From Paludibacteraceae bacterium (GTDB lineage Bacteria > Bacteroidota > Bacteroidia > Bacteroidales > Paludibacteraceae), in NCBI GenBank assembly GCA_905235505.1, contig CAJOMJ010000031.1, positions 18,816-82,815 of the forward strand: a stretch of 64,000 nt of DNA, written 5' to 3'. The notes under the pieces are model-generated. The model was given only the letters and a program-made list of their open reading frames with translations, was not told where the DNA came from and ran no database searches. The position numbers and the translations under genes were made by a program. Of the stretch, positions 25,435 through 36,540 are shown piece by piece (within the stretch, counting starts at the first letter, position 1; the number at the start of each line of letters is the position of its first letter).

Positions 25435-27012
25435 TTAATATCCTGGATTTTGTTGTCCGCCAATAGCGGTATTCGCATCCATTTCAGATTGAGGTATCGG
25501 CCATAGATAGTGATGGGGGAGAAACATACGATTGTCATCAATAATGTATTTTTCCCATACACCTCCTTCATATGCTGCAGGATCATATCCGTACGCAGGC
25601 TCGTTCAAAACATCTTCTGCTATACGCCAACGTCGGAGATCATCATAACGAGTATTTTCAAAAGCCAACTCGCAACGACGTTCACGACGCATTATATCAC
25701 GCAACTCTTCGCGAGTAGGATTGGCAATTATATCAGTAATGTTAGGCATTCCTGCTCGGTTACGGACATTGTTCAACAGACTTATCGCTTCCGTACGTTT
25801 AATATCATATAAACTATCTGATTCTATTATACATTCTGCTTGCATAAGAAGAGCATCTGCGTAACGGTACACTATGATGTTAAGCGTTGAACGTTTGTTA
25901 GAATTGGTAATATCTGAATAAACAAGATATTTTTTTACCTTTAAACACGAGTTGTAATATGTTTTGTCCTTGGCCACTGGTTTATATACTTTATCTCCCC
26001 AATTGTCCATAGGTCGTGTTAGTGTCACTTCCATTCGGTTGTCACGATTTTTGAACATGTCTCCAAACTTGCGAGGAGGAAACTCTGGCGGAGTACCGCG
26101 CAACTCATAATAGTCTTCTGCCAAAGAAACGGTTGGAATATAACCACCAGACCATTCTTTTATGTAAGAATAGAAAGAATAAGAAGAATTGCTATTCGAG
26201 GGATTAGAATATTGAATGTCAAAGATGACTTCAGCATTATTTTCGTTTTGAGGATCAAAAATGGCCGAATAATCAGTAAGTAGTTGGTATTTGCCTTGTT
26301 CATCCAAGGCCTTCAAAGCTGAATACGCTTCCTCATATCGTTTATTATAGAGAAGTACTCGTGCTTTTAACACCAAGGCGGCCCCACTCGTCGCACGACC
26401 TTTATAATTGACAGGAGCATCATCATTAAGGCACTCAATAGCACGGTTTACATCGGTTAATATAAACTCCAGCGTCTCTTCAGCTGTGCTACGAGGTAAA
26501 TTATATTCCCTTAAACTCTCCTTCGGTTCATCTATCAATGGTACTCCGCCAAAGTAATTAAGAAGGTCAGCATAGAAATATGCTCTAAGGAAGCGAGCCT
26601 CACCTTCATATTGCAATCTGTGAGCATCAGAAATAATAATATCAGGACGATTCTGCAGGTTGTAAATAACCAGATTGGCACGGGCAATACCTTGATAATC
26701 TTTTGTCCATTTTTCTTCAACGTATGAAGTTGATGGATTTAAAGCTCCTTTGGTAAAGGCAAGCCATTCCGAACCACTTGCTGATGAATAGACACAATTG
26801 TCACTGATAACTTCAGGGTTTAATATAAAAGAGGCTCCTCCCTGAGTGGTTAATACTTGATATATGCCATTTACCGCTTTTTCAACTTCTGCAGCAGTGT
26901 TATAGTAAGTCGTTGGAGACAAACTATCTTGTGGAGTCAGTTCAAGAAAATCACTGCATGCTGTCAGCATTATCAATGATATGGACAATAAAAATATATA
27001 ATATTTCTTCAT
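25435..27012 (-). CDS. SusD/RagB-family glycan-binding lipoprotein
   Basis: A 525-residue outer-membrane lipoprotein, lipidated Cys at residue 19 (MLTACSDFLELTP, the usual SusD opening). Family features include SPTTYYNTAAEVEKAVNGIYQ, EARFLRAYFYADLLNYFGGVPLI with its TPR-like helices, and the C-terminal RRERRCELAFENTRYDDLRRW and LWPIPQSEMDAN blocks. It forms the hinged lid on the SusC barrel and captures oligosaccharide at the surface. It starts 33 bases after susC. Confidence 0.95.
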   Translation of the reverse strand: MKKYYIFLLSISLIMLTACSDFLELTPQDSLSPTTYYNTAAEVEKAVNGIYQVLTTQGGASFILNPEVISDNCVYSSASGSEWLAFTKGALNPSTSYVEEKWTKDYQGIARANLVIYNLQNRPDIIISDAHRLQYEGEARFLRAYFYADLLNYFGGVPLIDEPKESLREYNLPRSTAEETLEFILTDVNRAIECLNDDAPVNYKGRATSGAALVLKARVLLYNKRYEEAYSALKALDEQGKYQLLTDYSAIFDPQNENNAEVIFDIQYSNPSNSNSSYSFYSYIKEWSGGYIPTVSLAEDYYELRGTPPEFPPRKFGDMFKNRDNRMEVTLTRPMDNWGDKVYKPVAKDKTYYNSCLKVKKYLVYSDITNSNKRSTLNIIVYRYADALLMQAECIIESDSLYDIKRTEAISLLNNVRNRAGMPNITDIIANPTREELRDIMRRERRCELAFENTRYDDLRRWRIAEDVLNEPAYGYDPAAYEGGVWEKYIIDDNRMFLPHHYLWPIPQSEMDANTAIGGQQNPGY

Positions 27013-27045
27013 ATTTATATTGTTTTTATAAGTGTTTTTATAAGT

Positions 27046-30000
27046 TTAGAACATGATTTCTGCTCCTACAGAATATATACGAGCCTGAGGGTGAAAGTCT
27101 GAACTGACCACATTGCCCATTTTTTCAGGGTCAAATGATTTAGTTTTACTCCATGTCCATGCATTCTGAATAGTTCCGAAAATCTTGAATTTCTTTACGC
27201 GTATCTTACTCATCCATTTTTGTGGAAACGTATAAGCGAGTTCTATACTTTTTAACCGCAAGTATGAGGCATCTTCAACGTAATAATCTGACACTATCTT
27301 CTGCTTTGTTTTGTCAATATAAACACGTTGGTATTCGGTGCTAGGGTTATCTATTGTCCATCTGTTATTTAAATAATTACTTAAAACAGGCGCACTATTG
27401 TAGAATGGAGAAACAAGATAACCTCCTGTGTATACTTGTCCACCAGCTACACCCTGAAAGAAACAAGAGAACTCGAGTCCTTTCCAGTTCAACCCTAAAC
27501 CAAATGAATACATTATATCCGGCAACTGTTTACCAATGATTGTACGATCATCATCGTTTATTTCTCCATTCTGATCCAAATCACGGAATTTCAAATCACC
27601 AGGACGGGGATTCTCTGCTTGTGTAGGATATTCATTCTTAAGTGTATAATTACGCGCTTCGTGTGGAATAGAAGGATCACTATTGTTTTGCCAAATAAAA
27701 TCATCTACCTGAAAAATTCTATCCACTTGATAACCATAGTATGAACCGTAAGAATACCCTACCTTGGTGATAATCATATTATAACCACTGAACATTTCTC
27801 CTGCAACAGCATTGAATACGTAATCTTGGTCTGTATTGTTAAGTTTTAAGAACTTATTGGCTTGACCGGAGATGTTGGCATTTACCCAAAAATGAAGATC
27901 ACGATATAGTTTATCTTTATAGCTTAAACTCAACTCCCAACCTTTATTTTCCATCTCACCGATGTTCTGATAAGGAAGAACTGTTGTTCCAAGCAATGAA
28001 GTCATTTGTACACGGGCAAGAATGTCATAAGTATGTTTGTAATACAAGTCTAACGACATATTCAGTCTACCAATCCACTGCATATCCAATCCGACATCTG
28101 CCTGAGAAGTTTTTTCCCAAGTCGTATTCTTATCTGCCAACTCAGTAAGACGAATGGCATTATAATCCTTTCCTTCAAACGAATATGTCACATCACTTTC
28201 CAACTTGTCATAAGCTGCGTAGTACGAAGATATGGCCTCATTTCCTAACATGCCATATGAAGCTCTGATTTTGAGGTTGCTTAGAACTTTTTCTGCGGGT
28301 TCATACCACTCTTCCTGGGAGATTCTCCATCCTACAGATGCTGAAGGGAATAGTCCCCAACGATGTCCTTTGCGGAATCGCGAGGAGCCATCACCGCGCA
28401 AGTTAAACTCTACCAGATATCGTTCTTTGTACGAATAGTTTAGACGCCCGAAAACAGACAACGCACGACGATTTGATATAGTCTCCTTAGGTTTTGTAAC
28501 ATCTTCTCCATAATCAAGAACTCCTACACTTGTAACGAAGTTGGATACCTTCACGGTAGTGCCATTTAGTTTGTAATCTTCAAGTGAAAAACCAAGTAGA
28601 GCTCCGAAATGATGGCTTTGCTTGAATACGTTATCATATTTGGCAAGAAGATTTAGATTCTGAGTATATGATTCTTGTTTCAGTTCTGTTAGTTCGGCAC
28701 GAGCGGAAGAGATTGCTCCTCCAGATTCATTATTGACATCGTTCTGTAATGTCATCACAGGAAGAAAATTCTTCATGCTGTTGTTCAAAAATCCGAAGGC
28801 ATAACGAGCCTCAAAATTTAAACCTTTAATAGGTTCATATACTAAGGCAAAATTACATGTGGCACGATTTCTTATAGTGGTTTTTCCACCATTGTTTTCT
28901 TTGTATCCTATATAGTTGGCATAACCGCTATATATCGTACCTTCATCAGTAACCTTACGTATATAACTAAATAGGTCATTAGGGTCGGAATCAGGATTGA
29001 CAAATGGAGTATATGGTGGCGCAGAATTGATTTTGTTAAGCACACTCTGGCTTGATGCTGTATTATCTCCTGTTTTGTCGCGATAGCCAGCAATATGCAT
29101 CTCCAGTTTTACTTTCTTGTTTTTAGTAGTTGCCTCAATATTCGTACGATAGTTGAATCGGTTGTAGTCAGTTCCATAAAGCATACCCTTTTGGTCCATG
29201 TAATTGAATGAAGTGGAAGTTTTTACGTTTCCGGCAGACAATATTAGATTCAGATAATGCTTTTGCATAGGGGCAGTTTTAAAATATAAATCATACCAGT
29301 TGAATGACCGTTTAGTACCATTATCATACTTTGCATATTCAGTCTCCAAGTCCCAACGCTCAGCAGTACCATCATTCCTGTTTGCTTCATTCCACAGCAT
29401 CAAATAGTCTTTTGCTCCGACAACCTCTGGGAGACGTGTTGGTTGCTGAAAGGATTCAGTAAATGAGTAATTTACCTGAAACATATCTTCTTTACCTCTA
29501 CGTGTCGTGATAAGAATTACACCGGCTGCAGCCTTGTTCCCATAAATAGCGGCAGATGACGCATCCTTCATGACAGTCATTGATTCTATATCTTTTGTGT
29601 CAACTTCATTCAAATTACCTTCAACTCCATCAATGATTACAAGAGGGGCATTGTTGTTCTCAATAGACGAAATGCCTCGGATACGTATTGTAGCATCATC
29701 TGCACCGGCCTGACCAGATTCTTGTACAACCAAAACACCCGACACTTGTCCTTGTAAAGCAAGCGAGGCATTTGTCAAAGTGCGGTCACCAATAGATGAC
29801 ATATCTACATTTTCAATAGCTCCAGTTAAATTTACCTTCCGCTGTGTGCCATAACCGACCGACACTACTTCCTCCAACATCACCGCATCCTGCTCCATTG
29901 TTACATTCACAACATCTTTCTTTGTGATGTTAATTGTGGCTGTTTTATGTCCGATGTAACTAATTGTAATTTCAGTTGCTTTATCAGGAACAGTTAGCAC

Positions 30001-30171
30001 AAATTTGCCATTAACATCTGTTGTTGTACCAATAATAGTTCCTTTGCACAATACTGTAGCGCCTATCACCTCCAGTCCTTCAGAATCTTTCACCACCCCG
30101 CTTACAGTTCGGTCTGCATAAACTACTACCACCGACAGACTCAGCAATAATATGAGTATCGACTTCTTCAT
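27046..30171 (-). CDS. SusC/RagA-family TonB-dependent outer-membrane transporter
   Basis: A 1041-residue protein with signal peptide, carboxypeptidase-regulatory-like domain (VSGVVKDSEGLEVIGATVLCKGT, split here: SGVVKDSEGLEV near residue 23), TonB-box-like LEEVVSVGYGTQRKVNLTGAI, plug domain (IRIRGISSI, PLVIIDGVEGNLNEVDTKDIESM, AAIYGNKAAAGVILITTR) and a 22-strand barrel ending RIYSVGAEIMF. It imports oligosaccharides with TonB energy, paired with the next gene. Its ATG overlaps the stop of the 1238-residue gene by four bases, so all are probably co-translated. Confidence 0.95.
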   Translation of the reverse strand: MKKSILILLLSLSVVVVYADRTVSGVVKDSEGLEVIGATVLCKGTIIGTTTDVNGKFVLTVPDKATEITISYIGHKTATINITKKDVVNVTMEQDAVMLEEVVSVGYGTQRKVNLTGAIENVDMSSIGDRTLTNASLALQGQVSGVLVVQESGQAGADDATIRIRGISSIENNNAPLVIIDGVEGNLNEVDTKDIESMTVMKDASSAAIYGNKAAAGVILITTRRGKEDMFQVNYSFTESFQQPTRLPEVVGAKDYLMLWNEANRNDGTAERWDLETEYAKYDNGTKRSFNWYDLYFKTAPMQKHYLNLILSAGNVKTSTSFNYMDQKGMLYGTDYNRFNYRTNIEATTKNKKVKLEMHIAGYRDKTGDNTASSQSVLNKINSAPPYTPFVNPDSDPNDLFSYIRKVTDEGTIYSGYANYIGYKENNGGKTTIRNRATCNFALVYEPIKGLNFEARYAFGFLNNSMKNFLPVMTLQNDVNNESGGAISSARAELTELKQESYTQNLNLLAKYDNVFKQSHHFGALLGFSLEDYKLNGTTVKVSNFVTSVGVLDYGEDVTKPKETISNRRALSVFGRLNYSYKERYLVEFNLRGDGSSRFRKGHRWGLFPSASVGWRISQEEWYEPAEKVLSNLKIRASYGMLGNEAISSYYAAYDKLESDVTYSFEGKDYNAIRLTELADKNTTWEKTSQADVGLDMQWIGRLNMSLDLYYKHTYDILARVQMTSLLGTTVLPYQNIGEMENKGWELSLSYKDKLYRDLHFWVNANISGQANKFLKLNNTDQDYVFNAVAGEMFSGYNMIITKVGYSYGSYYGYQVDRIFQVDDFIWQNNSDPSIPHEARNYTLKNEYPTQAENPRPGDLKFRDLDQNGEINDDDRTIIGKQLPDIMYSFGLGLNWKGLEFSCFFQGVAGGQVYTGGYLVSPFYNSAPVLSNYLNNRWTIDNPSTEYQRVYIDKTKQKIVSDYYVEDASYLRLKSIELAYTFPQKWMSKIRVKKFKIFGTIQNAWTWSKTKSFDPEKMGNVVSSDFHPQARIYSVGAEIMF

Positions 30172-33100
30172 GGTTTGAATGTTTTATAATATTTATATTC
30201 CCCGTCTCGAGTTTTAACTTTAAGAATAATAATTCCAGTAGTCCGATCAGTCGTTGGTCGTCCGAGTATATCATAACCGGACCCTTCAGCTTCCCATTGT
30301 TGCTCTATTTCATGTAAATCAGTAGATATTGGCTCTAAAATCATAAGCGAGGGTTTATGTACTCCTTCTTCATTTGAGGCAAATGACATGTTAGCAGTCT
30401 CGGCACCATCCAACCAACGAAGATGCATATCTATATTGTCCCCTACATTATAGATTTGCGTTAATGGAGTAATATCCCAATACACATAACACCCAGTGGG
30501 AGTAACATTGCTAAATGCGACCGTATCTGAAAACACACATTTTGTTATTGCAGGTTGATTGGCATACGTAATGGTATTATCCTCCCATTCCATAGAACCG
30601 ACATCGACAACACTACGCATAACAACACCATCATCACTAAGTCGAGAGGTTTCCGTTAAATATAGTCCCAGACGCAATGATTGATTTTCACTCAAAGCAA
30701 CAGGCGGCATTTTGGCTCTTATATATATGTCTTTCCGAGATGAAGATATTCCCTTCATGTCCAGGTTAGTAGCCATTCCATAGTTAATATTTTTCTGAGA
30801 GGAGAAAACATAACTATCAGCTGTTACAGGAAAAGATTGTACAACCTTATATGCATCTATTACAACTACCTTTGCATCTCCTTCACATATAGCCTGTGCC
30901 GAATGACTATCTATCAAAGACGTGAGGCTATATCTTGTATCTAATTGCGGATATTGAATGGTTTTTATGGGGTTTGTAGAATCGGAAAATGAAAGATTCA
31001 TTGTCCCGTCTTGATTTAACTCGCCATTGAAGGGCGGAACACCTCCATCTACATCTATCGTCAGACAGGTCCCTTGCTTAAGGGTTGTAGTATTCCAGCC
31101 TTTGAGAATAGCCTTTGGACGCTTTCTTTCAAAATATAAGGTATCTGAATGCTGTTCACCTACACAAATAATGAAATCAATACGATTTGCTTCATCCACT
31201 GCAATCGTGCATTCGTATGGAAATATATTGTCAGTTTTCTCCTGCCATTTACCTCCGTCAAGCGAGTATTTCACTGTATATGGCTCAGTCAATGATGCGT
31301 CTTGTGAATATACAAATAGTCGTACGACAGAATCAGAAGGATTCAATAAAATTGCTTTTGAATCAGCCATTGCTATTGTATCCATAACGTATCTGTTCCA
31401 ATTGTTTGCATTCGTATTTGATTCAAAGCGATGCTGCCATTGTGTCTTAATTTGCACATCTTCTATTGCTACAGCAGTTACTCCAGATGCAGATACCGTG
31501 ATAGGAAAAGAATTGTTAGTTATGGAGCCTCCATCGGAAGGGTTGTTGTCGCGACGGACAGAATATGACTTCCCATTCAAATTTAAGCCACCACCAATGA
31601 TTATTGTAGAATTAACCTCTTGCTTGCATTGATTGGTAAATACCAAATATAATTTATTGTTACCATGAGCAGCAATATAGTTTAATTCTTGATTTGTTGT
31701 TTTTAGAAAATCTTTAGGCATATACAATGTCAGACCTTTTTCTCCGTAATATGTACCATCAGTATAATAGGCACGGTTCGCCATGTGAACAATGTTTTGT
31801 ACATAATATCCCGGAAAATCAACTTGCCCGTTTGTACGGACAGCAACATCAGATACCAAATAGTCTATCAACATTCCAATTTGCGGCCACAGATGATTGT
31901 GATGTACGGATGTGCAGGAATTCAATATACTAAAGGGGCGGAGGGGGAAATCAGCTTTTTCATATACTGTGGTTCGATCTGTATTGATGTGATATCCCGG
32001 AAAATTACGATAGCGACCAATCACATTAGCCTTGCCTATATTCATAAGAAATGTGTCTCTTGTTTGGGCACCGATACGAAGCATAAGAGGGGCATAATTG
32101 GCAGTGAATACACCACGATGACCTCCATATGACGTTTGTGAACATTCAGACTGCATACCTTGTTCGCTCAGGCGCCATGTCGGAGCATATTCCTCAGGAA
32201 GTGAAATTGCCGTTCCTGATCGATAAAGAGGGGCCTTGTTACCTATATTGCACAATACGGAATCACCTTGTACTACACGTGGAATCATCCATAGATGCAA
32301 TGCATACATACGGGCACCCTCGCGAGCAGCATAAAGATAAGTGGAGTCGCCCGTGAGACGGAACACCTCGTATATTTCTACGAACTTCGGGGCCAACTGG
32401 CACCAAAATGATGAATTAGAGTTGTTAATCCAGTCAAAACTTGTAGGTTGTCTTGTTATTTCTTCAGCAATATACTTATCGGCACCTTCAGTCATATATT
32501 GGCGATAAGTTTCGCTTCCTGTTGCCATATAATATGAGAAGCTTCTTCGAAGATTATTTTCATGAGAACCAATACAAGACCCTTTAGAATGATCTGCAAA
32601 ATACATCATTGCTCCCATACGCTTGCCAAACATCGTGTACATGGTTAACATCTCAGATGTATTCATACAAGGTGCCCCCAAATCGGCAGTTGCTGTTTGC
32701 CCCCCTGCACCATCCGTGGGTACCGGCGAAAAATTAGAGTTCTTACGCGAGAGCAAGAACTCAGTTAAAGGTTCTGCCCGCTCTTCAAATATTGTTTCGT
32801 CATCACGTATTAAAGACGCAATCCATGCCGGCATAGCCGATACATTCTTTACAGAACCGGGAACATCTGTTTCATACGACGAACCTTTCATATCCGCTTT
32901 CCATACGTCCCACTCTGTACTCATAGCGTAATCCACCAATCTGTCTAATGTTTCATTGAGTGTTCCCAAATCATTATGTCGGTAATCTCCGAATCCAAAC
33001 ACACGACATGAGATATCTTCATATGCGCTACGTAATGTGCGAGAAGATACGTATAGCCTTACGGAAAATGTTAATGACTTGTTAACAGATGATAATTGAG

Positions 33101-33884
33101 ATCCGGTATTTGACATTATCGGAGCCCATATCATCGGTTTTAGTTCTTTTCCTACACCTTGTTTGTTGCGTAAAGCCACTCCAAACGGACTGCGTTTCAA
33201 AGTAACAGGGAGCGGGTCGAACGGCAGTTCGTCAGCATCAGCATATACACCATACGTTAATTGACCTATTTCAACAAATGTTCCTGGAATTGTTGCCATA
33301 AATGCCGGTGTAAGATAGGAATCATTTGGTGCACGCAAACCTGTAAATACATGGGGCTGAAACAACTCAGTCACTTCTGAAATATTCATTTCATTTGCAC
33401 CATAATAACCTACGGAGAAAAATCCTGTTGCCTTATTAACTAAGTGAGATGTCAATTTTATATCTTCATTACCTGATGGACAAGTTAAAGTCGCCGTCAG
33501 GGTATATTTATCTTGTGCAGGATACGTGAATTCAATTGTCGAATCACTGCTAATTGTTGCAGATGTAGGTTCTAATGTGCTAAATGTGGCTTTGGCATCA
33601 AAAAGTGAATATGAACTACCAAATCCACATACCCTAAAAGTTATATTCTCCGCTGTTGATTTTATATCCATGAGCGACATAGATGGCTTTGATGAAGAAT
33701 ATGCAACTTGATATGTCGGAGTGAAAATCTGCGCTTTACCTGATACTCTTTCACGCACAATGATAGAGTGATCACTGGAATTATAAACCACTACATACCG
33801 TGCGTTGGATAACGTGATCTCACTTGCGCTTAATAATTGTGCAAGAAATATAAACAGCAATAATATATTTTTTCGCGTTGTCAT
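30168..33884 (-). CDS. Large secreted PUL protein of unrecognised family, T9SS cargo
   Basis: A 1238-residue protein with signal peptide (LAQLLSASE). I do not recognise the core family. Residues about 300-760 are helix-rich with repeating patterns of an (alpha/alpha) toroid, as in several lyases and hydrolases; this fold is inferred. Blocks shared with the broken paralogue upstream are GHRGVFTANYAPLMLRIG, AVIGRYRNFPGYHIN-like, RTTVYEKADFP, HHNHLWPQ and GQVDFPGYY, rich in His, Tyr, Asp and Arg that could be catalytic. An Ig-like repeat and a DNRLRE/CBM96-like domain follow (ADSYVFSSQKNINYGMATNL, about 1030-1180), then a type A sorting tail (YDILGRPTT to YKTFKP). It begins two bases after the previous stop and overlaps susC by four bases. 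A surface glycan-degrading enzyme is likely. Confidence 0.7.
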   Translation of the reverse strand: MTTRKNILLLFIFLAQLLSASEITLSNARYVVVYNSSDHSIIVRERVSGKAQIFTPTYQVAYSSSKPSMSLMDIKSTAENITFRVCGFGSSYSLFDAKATFSTLEPTSATISSDSTIEFTYPAQDKYTLTATLTCPSGNEDIKLTSHLVNKATGFFSVGYYGANEMNISEVTELFQPHVFTGLRAPNDSYLTPAFMATIPGTFVEIGQLTYGVYADADELPFDPLPVTLKRSPFGVALRNKQGVGKELKPMIWAPIMSNTGSQLSSVNKSLTFSVRLYVSSRTLRSAYEDISCRVFGFGDYRHNDLGTLNETLDRLVDYAMSTEWDVWKADMKGSSYETDVPGSVKNVSAMPAWIASLIRDDETIFEERAEPLTEFLLSRKNSNFSPVPTDGAGGQTATADLGAPCMNTSEMLTMYTMFGKRMGAMMYFADHSKGSCIGSHENNLRRSFSYYMATGSETYRQYMTEGADKYIAEEITRQPTSFDWINNSNSSFWCQLAPKFVEIYEVFRLTGDSTYLYAAREGARMYALHLWMIPRVVQGDSVLCNIGNKAPLYRSGTAISLPEEYAPTWRLSEQGMQSECSQTSYGGHRGVFTANYAPLMLRIGAQTRDTFLMNIGKANVIGRYRNFPGYHINTDRTTVYEKADFPLRPFSILNSCTSVHHNHLWPQIGMLIDYLVSDVAVRTNGQVDFPGYYVQNIVHMANRAYYTDGTYYGEKGLTLYMPKDFLKTTNQELNYIAAHGNNKLYLVFTNQCKQEVNSTIIIGGGLNLNGKSYSVRRDNNPSDGGSITNNSFPITVSASGVTAVAIEDVQIKTQWQHRFESNTNANNWNRYVMDTIAMADSKAILLNPSDSVVRLFVYSQDASLTEPYTVKYSLDGGKWQEKTDNIFPYECTIAVDEANRIDFIICVGEQHSDTLYFERKRPKAILKGWNTTTLKQGTCLTIDVDGGVPPFNGELNQDGTMNLSFSDSTNPIKTIQYPQLDTRYSLTSLIDSHSAQAICEGDAKVVVIDAYKVVQSFPVTADSYVFSSQKNINYGMATNLDMKGISSSRKDIYIRAKMPPVALSENQSLRLGLYLTETSRLSDDGVVMRSVVDVGSMEWEDNTITYANQPAITKCVFSDTVAFSNVTPTGCYVYWDITPLTQIYNVGDNIDMHLRWLDGAETANMSFASNEEGVHKPSLMILEPISTDLHEIEQQWEAEGSGYDILGRPTTDRTTGIIILKVKTRDGEYKYYKTFKP

Positions 33885-33886
33885 AA

Positions 33887-35430
33887 TTATCTATATAGAT
33901 TTAATGTTTTACTTTTTTCATCAGTTCCATCATAACGATGCTGTAATACTGATATCTCTATCCTTTTAGCATTATACGGTAAAATTATGGTTTGCTCAAA
34001 TGGGAATATTTTGGAGGGCATTGTGACAAAAGGCTGACCATCTATGGAATAAGTAAACTCTGCATTTTTGTAGCCAGCATCCTTTTTGTTCACATACATA
34101 TAAAGTGTGGATTTGTCTTCAACATTTATTATAACACCCGTGAGACCACTTTCTGGATCATAAACATAGTCTCTCGACTCCGCTACTACCTTCTCCAATG
34201 GGATCTCTATCATTTGAATCCCCTCTGACGGCACATCAACAGAAATCACCTGATTGGAAATCATCAAACTGCTATCTACTACGGTAATCGTACCCTTCTG
34301 GGATATAGATGACTGATTTAATAACACAATATAGAGCCCTTCATCGTTATATCCCGAAATGTAATTTAACTGGTTGAGATTTGTTTTGACAAGACCCTGC
34401 GGCATATACAAACGAACATTGCGATGATTATACATTCGGCCCAAGTTGTTACCATACCATTTACTCTTCAAATATCCGAAACCTTCTATATAATCTGAAG
34501 GAAAATCCACCTGCCCTTTTGATTTTACATATGCATCTGTAACAAGATAGTCAAGCAGAATATTAATATGAGGCCATATATGATTATAATGGAAAGAATT
34601 TACACTAAGTTTGTCATATTCTAGATATGGATAATCTACACCCTCATAAACTGAAGTGCGCTCGGTATTGATATGATAGCCAGGAAAGTTGCGGTACCTA
34701 CCAATCACTGCACTTCGCGCAATATCCATCAACCATTGATCATTTGTAAGATACCCCACACGAAGCATCCATGGTGCATAATTTACCATAAATATTCCGC
34801 GATGTCCGGTAGAAGTACCCGAACTTTCAGAAGTCAAGCCAATTTCACTTAAACGCCAGTTTGGCACAGTATCTCTTTTTGCACGCATTCTTGCATATCC
34901 TTTGCCTTTAAGATACGGATACCAAGGGGCCCAACCCTCTGGATTAACTATTGTTGCTCCTTCCGGAATCGTAGGACACATCCACGTAAACATTGCATAT
35001 TGGCGCAAGGCCTGGTGAGCAGCTTCCAAATATCGCTTTTCTCCTGTTTGTTCATATAGACCTAACAAGCATGCCCAATCTGGCACAAAAGAATCCCAAA
35101 AGAAATAATAACCATTATTAAAATCTGTCTGCTTGGTTTCGACACGGGTAAGAAGATATTCATCAGCACCTTTACATGCCTGATCCAACATTTTCTTGTC
35201 TCCCGTGGCTACATATATAGCCAACGCATTCTGCCAATTTGCTCCGCTCTCGGACTCTGACAAGTTACGTATGCGCGAGGAATTATATTCTTGCTCAGCA
35301 AGTTGCAGGAAGAAGTGGTTTCTACATTTTGTGATTTTATAAAGCAAAGCCAATTCACTAATGGGAGCACAAGGACCATTGAGTTGACGAGACGGTGATT
35401 GTATTTTTTGAGTAGAATCAACAAAAACTT
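33887..35430 (-). pseudogene. 3' part of the frameshifted paralogue of the 1238-residue protein
   Basis: The largest ATG frame is 488 residues from 35353, but the coding sense begins at the frameshift near 35430 (FVDSTQKIQSPSRQL precedes the ATG in frame). It contains GHRGIFMVNYAPWMLRVG, AVIGRYRNFPGYHIN, RTSVYEGVDYP, HYNHIWPHI and GQVDFPSDY, matching the neighbouring 1238-residue protein block for block. It ends after an Ig-like segment (FTYSIDGQPFVTMPSKIFPFE) and lacks the CBM96-like and sorting domains of the neighbour. Read alone it would have no signal peptide. Confidence 0.75.
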
Positions 35431-36540
35431 TTCTCTTGATATCATGTATTCAATCATGGGATACGCACGTTCTTCCAATATATCGTTCCTATTTGTTATC
35501 ATCGAAATCTGAAGTGGGTGTAACGATGATACATTTTTGACTGCCCCTGGAGCATCGGTAGAATAATTGCAACCCTTCAACGAATCTATGAACATGGAAT
35601 ATCGGCTCATGGCATAATCTATCATGTTATCCATTGTGGCATTTAGTGATATATCCATATTGACGCGATAATTATGAAATCCACATAATTCACGTGATAT
35701 CTGTTCATATGCTTGACTTAACGATAGATTGCTCTCGTAGAGATGTACCTTAAAAGTCATCGGCTGGTTAGGTGTGCAATATGACTCTGCACCACCTAAT
35801 ACAGGAGCATATAATTGAGGTTGCAAACGACCATTCATTGTGCGTAGTGTAACCCCAAACCGACTATTCATCATATTAGGAAGGGGATTGAAAGGGAACT
35901 CAGAGGAGTCTGCCACCACTCCAATGGTCTTTTCATTCATTGAAAGCAGTGTTGTGGGAATCGGACAACGATAGGCTAATGTCATATATGCACGTTGCGG
36001 AACACGTAACTCTTGCCAAATCAGTGGTTGCCAGATTTCATCTGCCTCATCTATATTACATGACGGAGCTCCTGTATATGCTATCGAATAGAATCCTTTT
36101 TTGGATGGAATGAATTTCCATTTCAATTCATCATCTCGGCGCTCTGCACTCAATTGACCTACTTCACATGGCGCAAATACCCATATCTCACATCCTTTCC
36201 CCCGACGAACACAACGTGCTTTCAACTCATATACTTGCCCCGCTGCGGCCACTTCCGGGGTTAGCATATCTTGACTAATTGAAAGAATTTGATCATCAAA
36301 ACCATCTCCAAAATGATCTTTTTTGCGTTGAGTGTGTTGTAAAGTATTTGTACTATCAATGGAGTGCCAAACTGCTACATTATACGGAACATGGGCTATG
36401 CCAGCTGGTTTTGCTGCCAGTTTCGGATCTGTAGGAGAATAAATCACAGTAAAATTAGGAGCAAAATCGGATTTCTTTGCTTCTATATTTACAACTAACA
36501 ATCCGAATAATATCGGTAAAAAGAATTTTACGTATTTCAT
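35209..36540 (-). CDS. 5' part of the frameshifted paralogue
   Basis: A 443-residue reading with signal peptide (LLVVNIEAK). Its N-terminal beta-rich domain and first helices (AYEQISRELCGFHNYR, MDNMIDYAMSRYSMF, DAPGAVKNVSSLHP, ILEERAYPMIEYMISRE) correspond to residues about 1-390 of the 1238-residue neighbour. After SREK the frame goes wrong (LLILLKKYNHRL) and ends at 35209. One base restored in the A4/T5 runs at 35424-35433 rejoins the downstream part into about 884 residues. Its ATG overlaps the stop of the FAD oxidoreductase (ATGA). Real inactivation and base-calling error are both possible. Confidence 0.75.
   Translation of the reverse strand: MKYVKFFLPILFGLLVVNIEAKKSDFAPNFTVIYSPTDPKLAAKPAGIAHVPYNVAVWHSIDSTNTLQHTQRKKDHFGDGFDDQILSISQDMLTPEVAAAGQVYELKARCVRRGKGCEIWVFAPCEVGQLSAERRDDELKWKFIPSKKGFYSIAYTGAPSCNIDEADEIWQPLIWQELRVPQRAYMTLAYRCPIPTTLLSMNEKTIGVVADSSEFPFNPLPNMMNSRFGVTLRTMNGRLQPQLYAPVLGGAESYCTPNQPMTFKVHLYESNLSLSQAYEQISRELCGFHNYRVNMDISLNATMDNMIDYAMSRYSMFIDSLKGCNYSTDAPGAVKNVSSLHPLQISMITNRNDILEERAYPMIEYMISREKFLLILLKKYNHRLVNSMVLVLPLVNWLCFIKSQNVETTSSCNLLSKNIIPRAYVTCQSPRAEQIGRMRWLYM

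Noticed and set aside
31027-31632. Plus-strand frame of 201 codons
   Set aside because: Antisense to the 1238-residue PUL gene, without domain or start signal.
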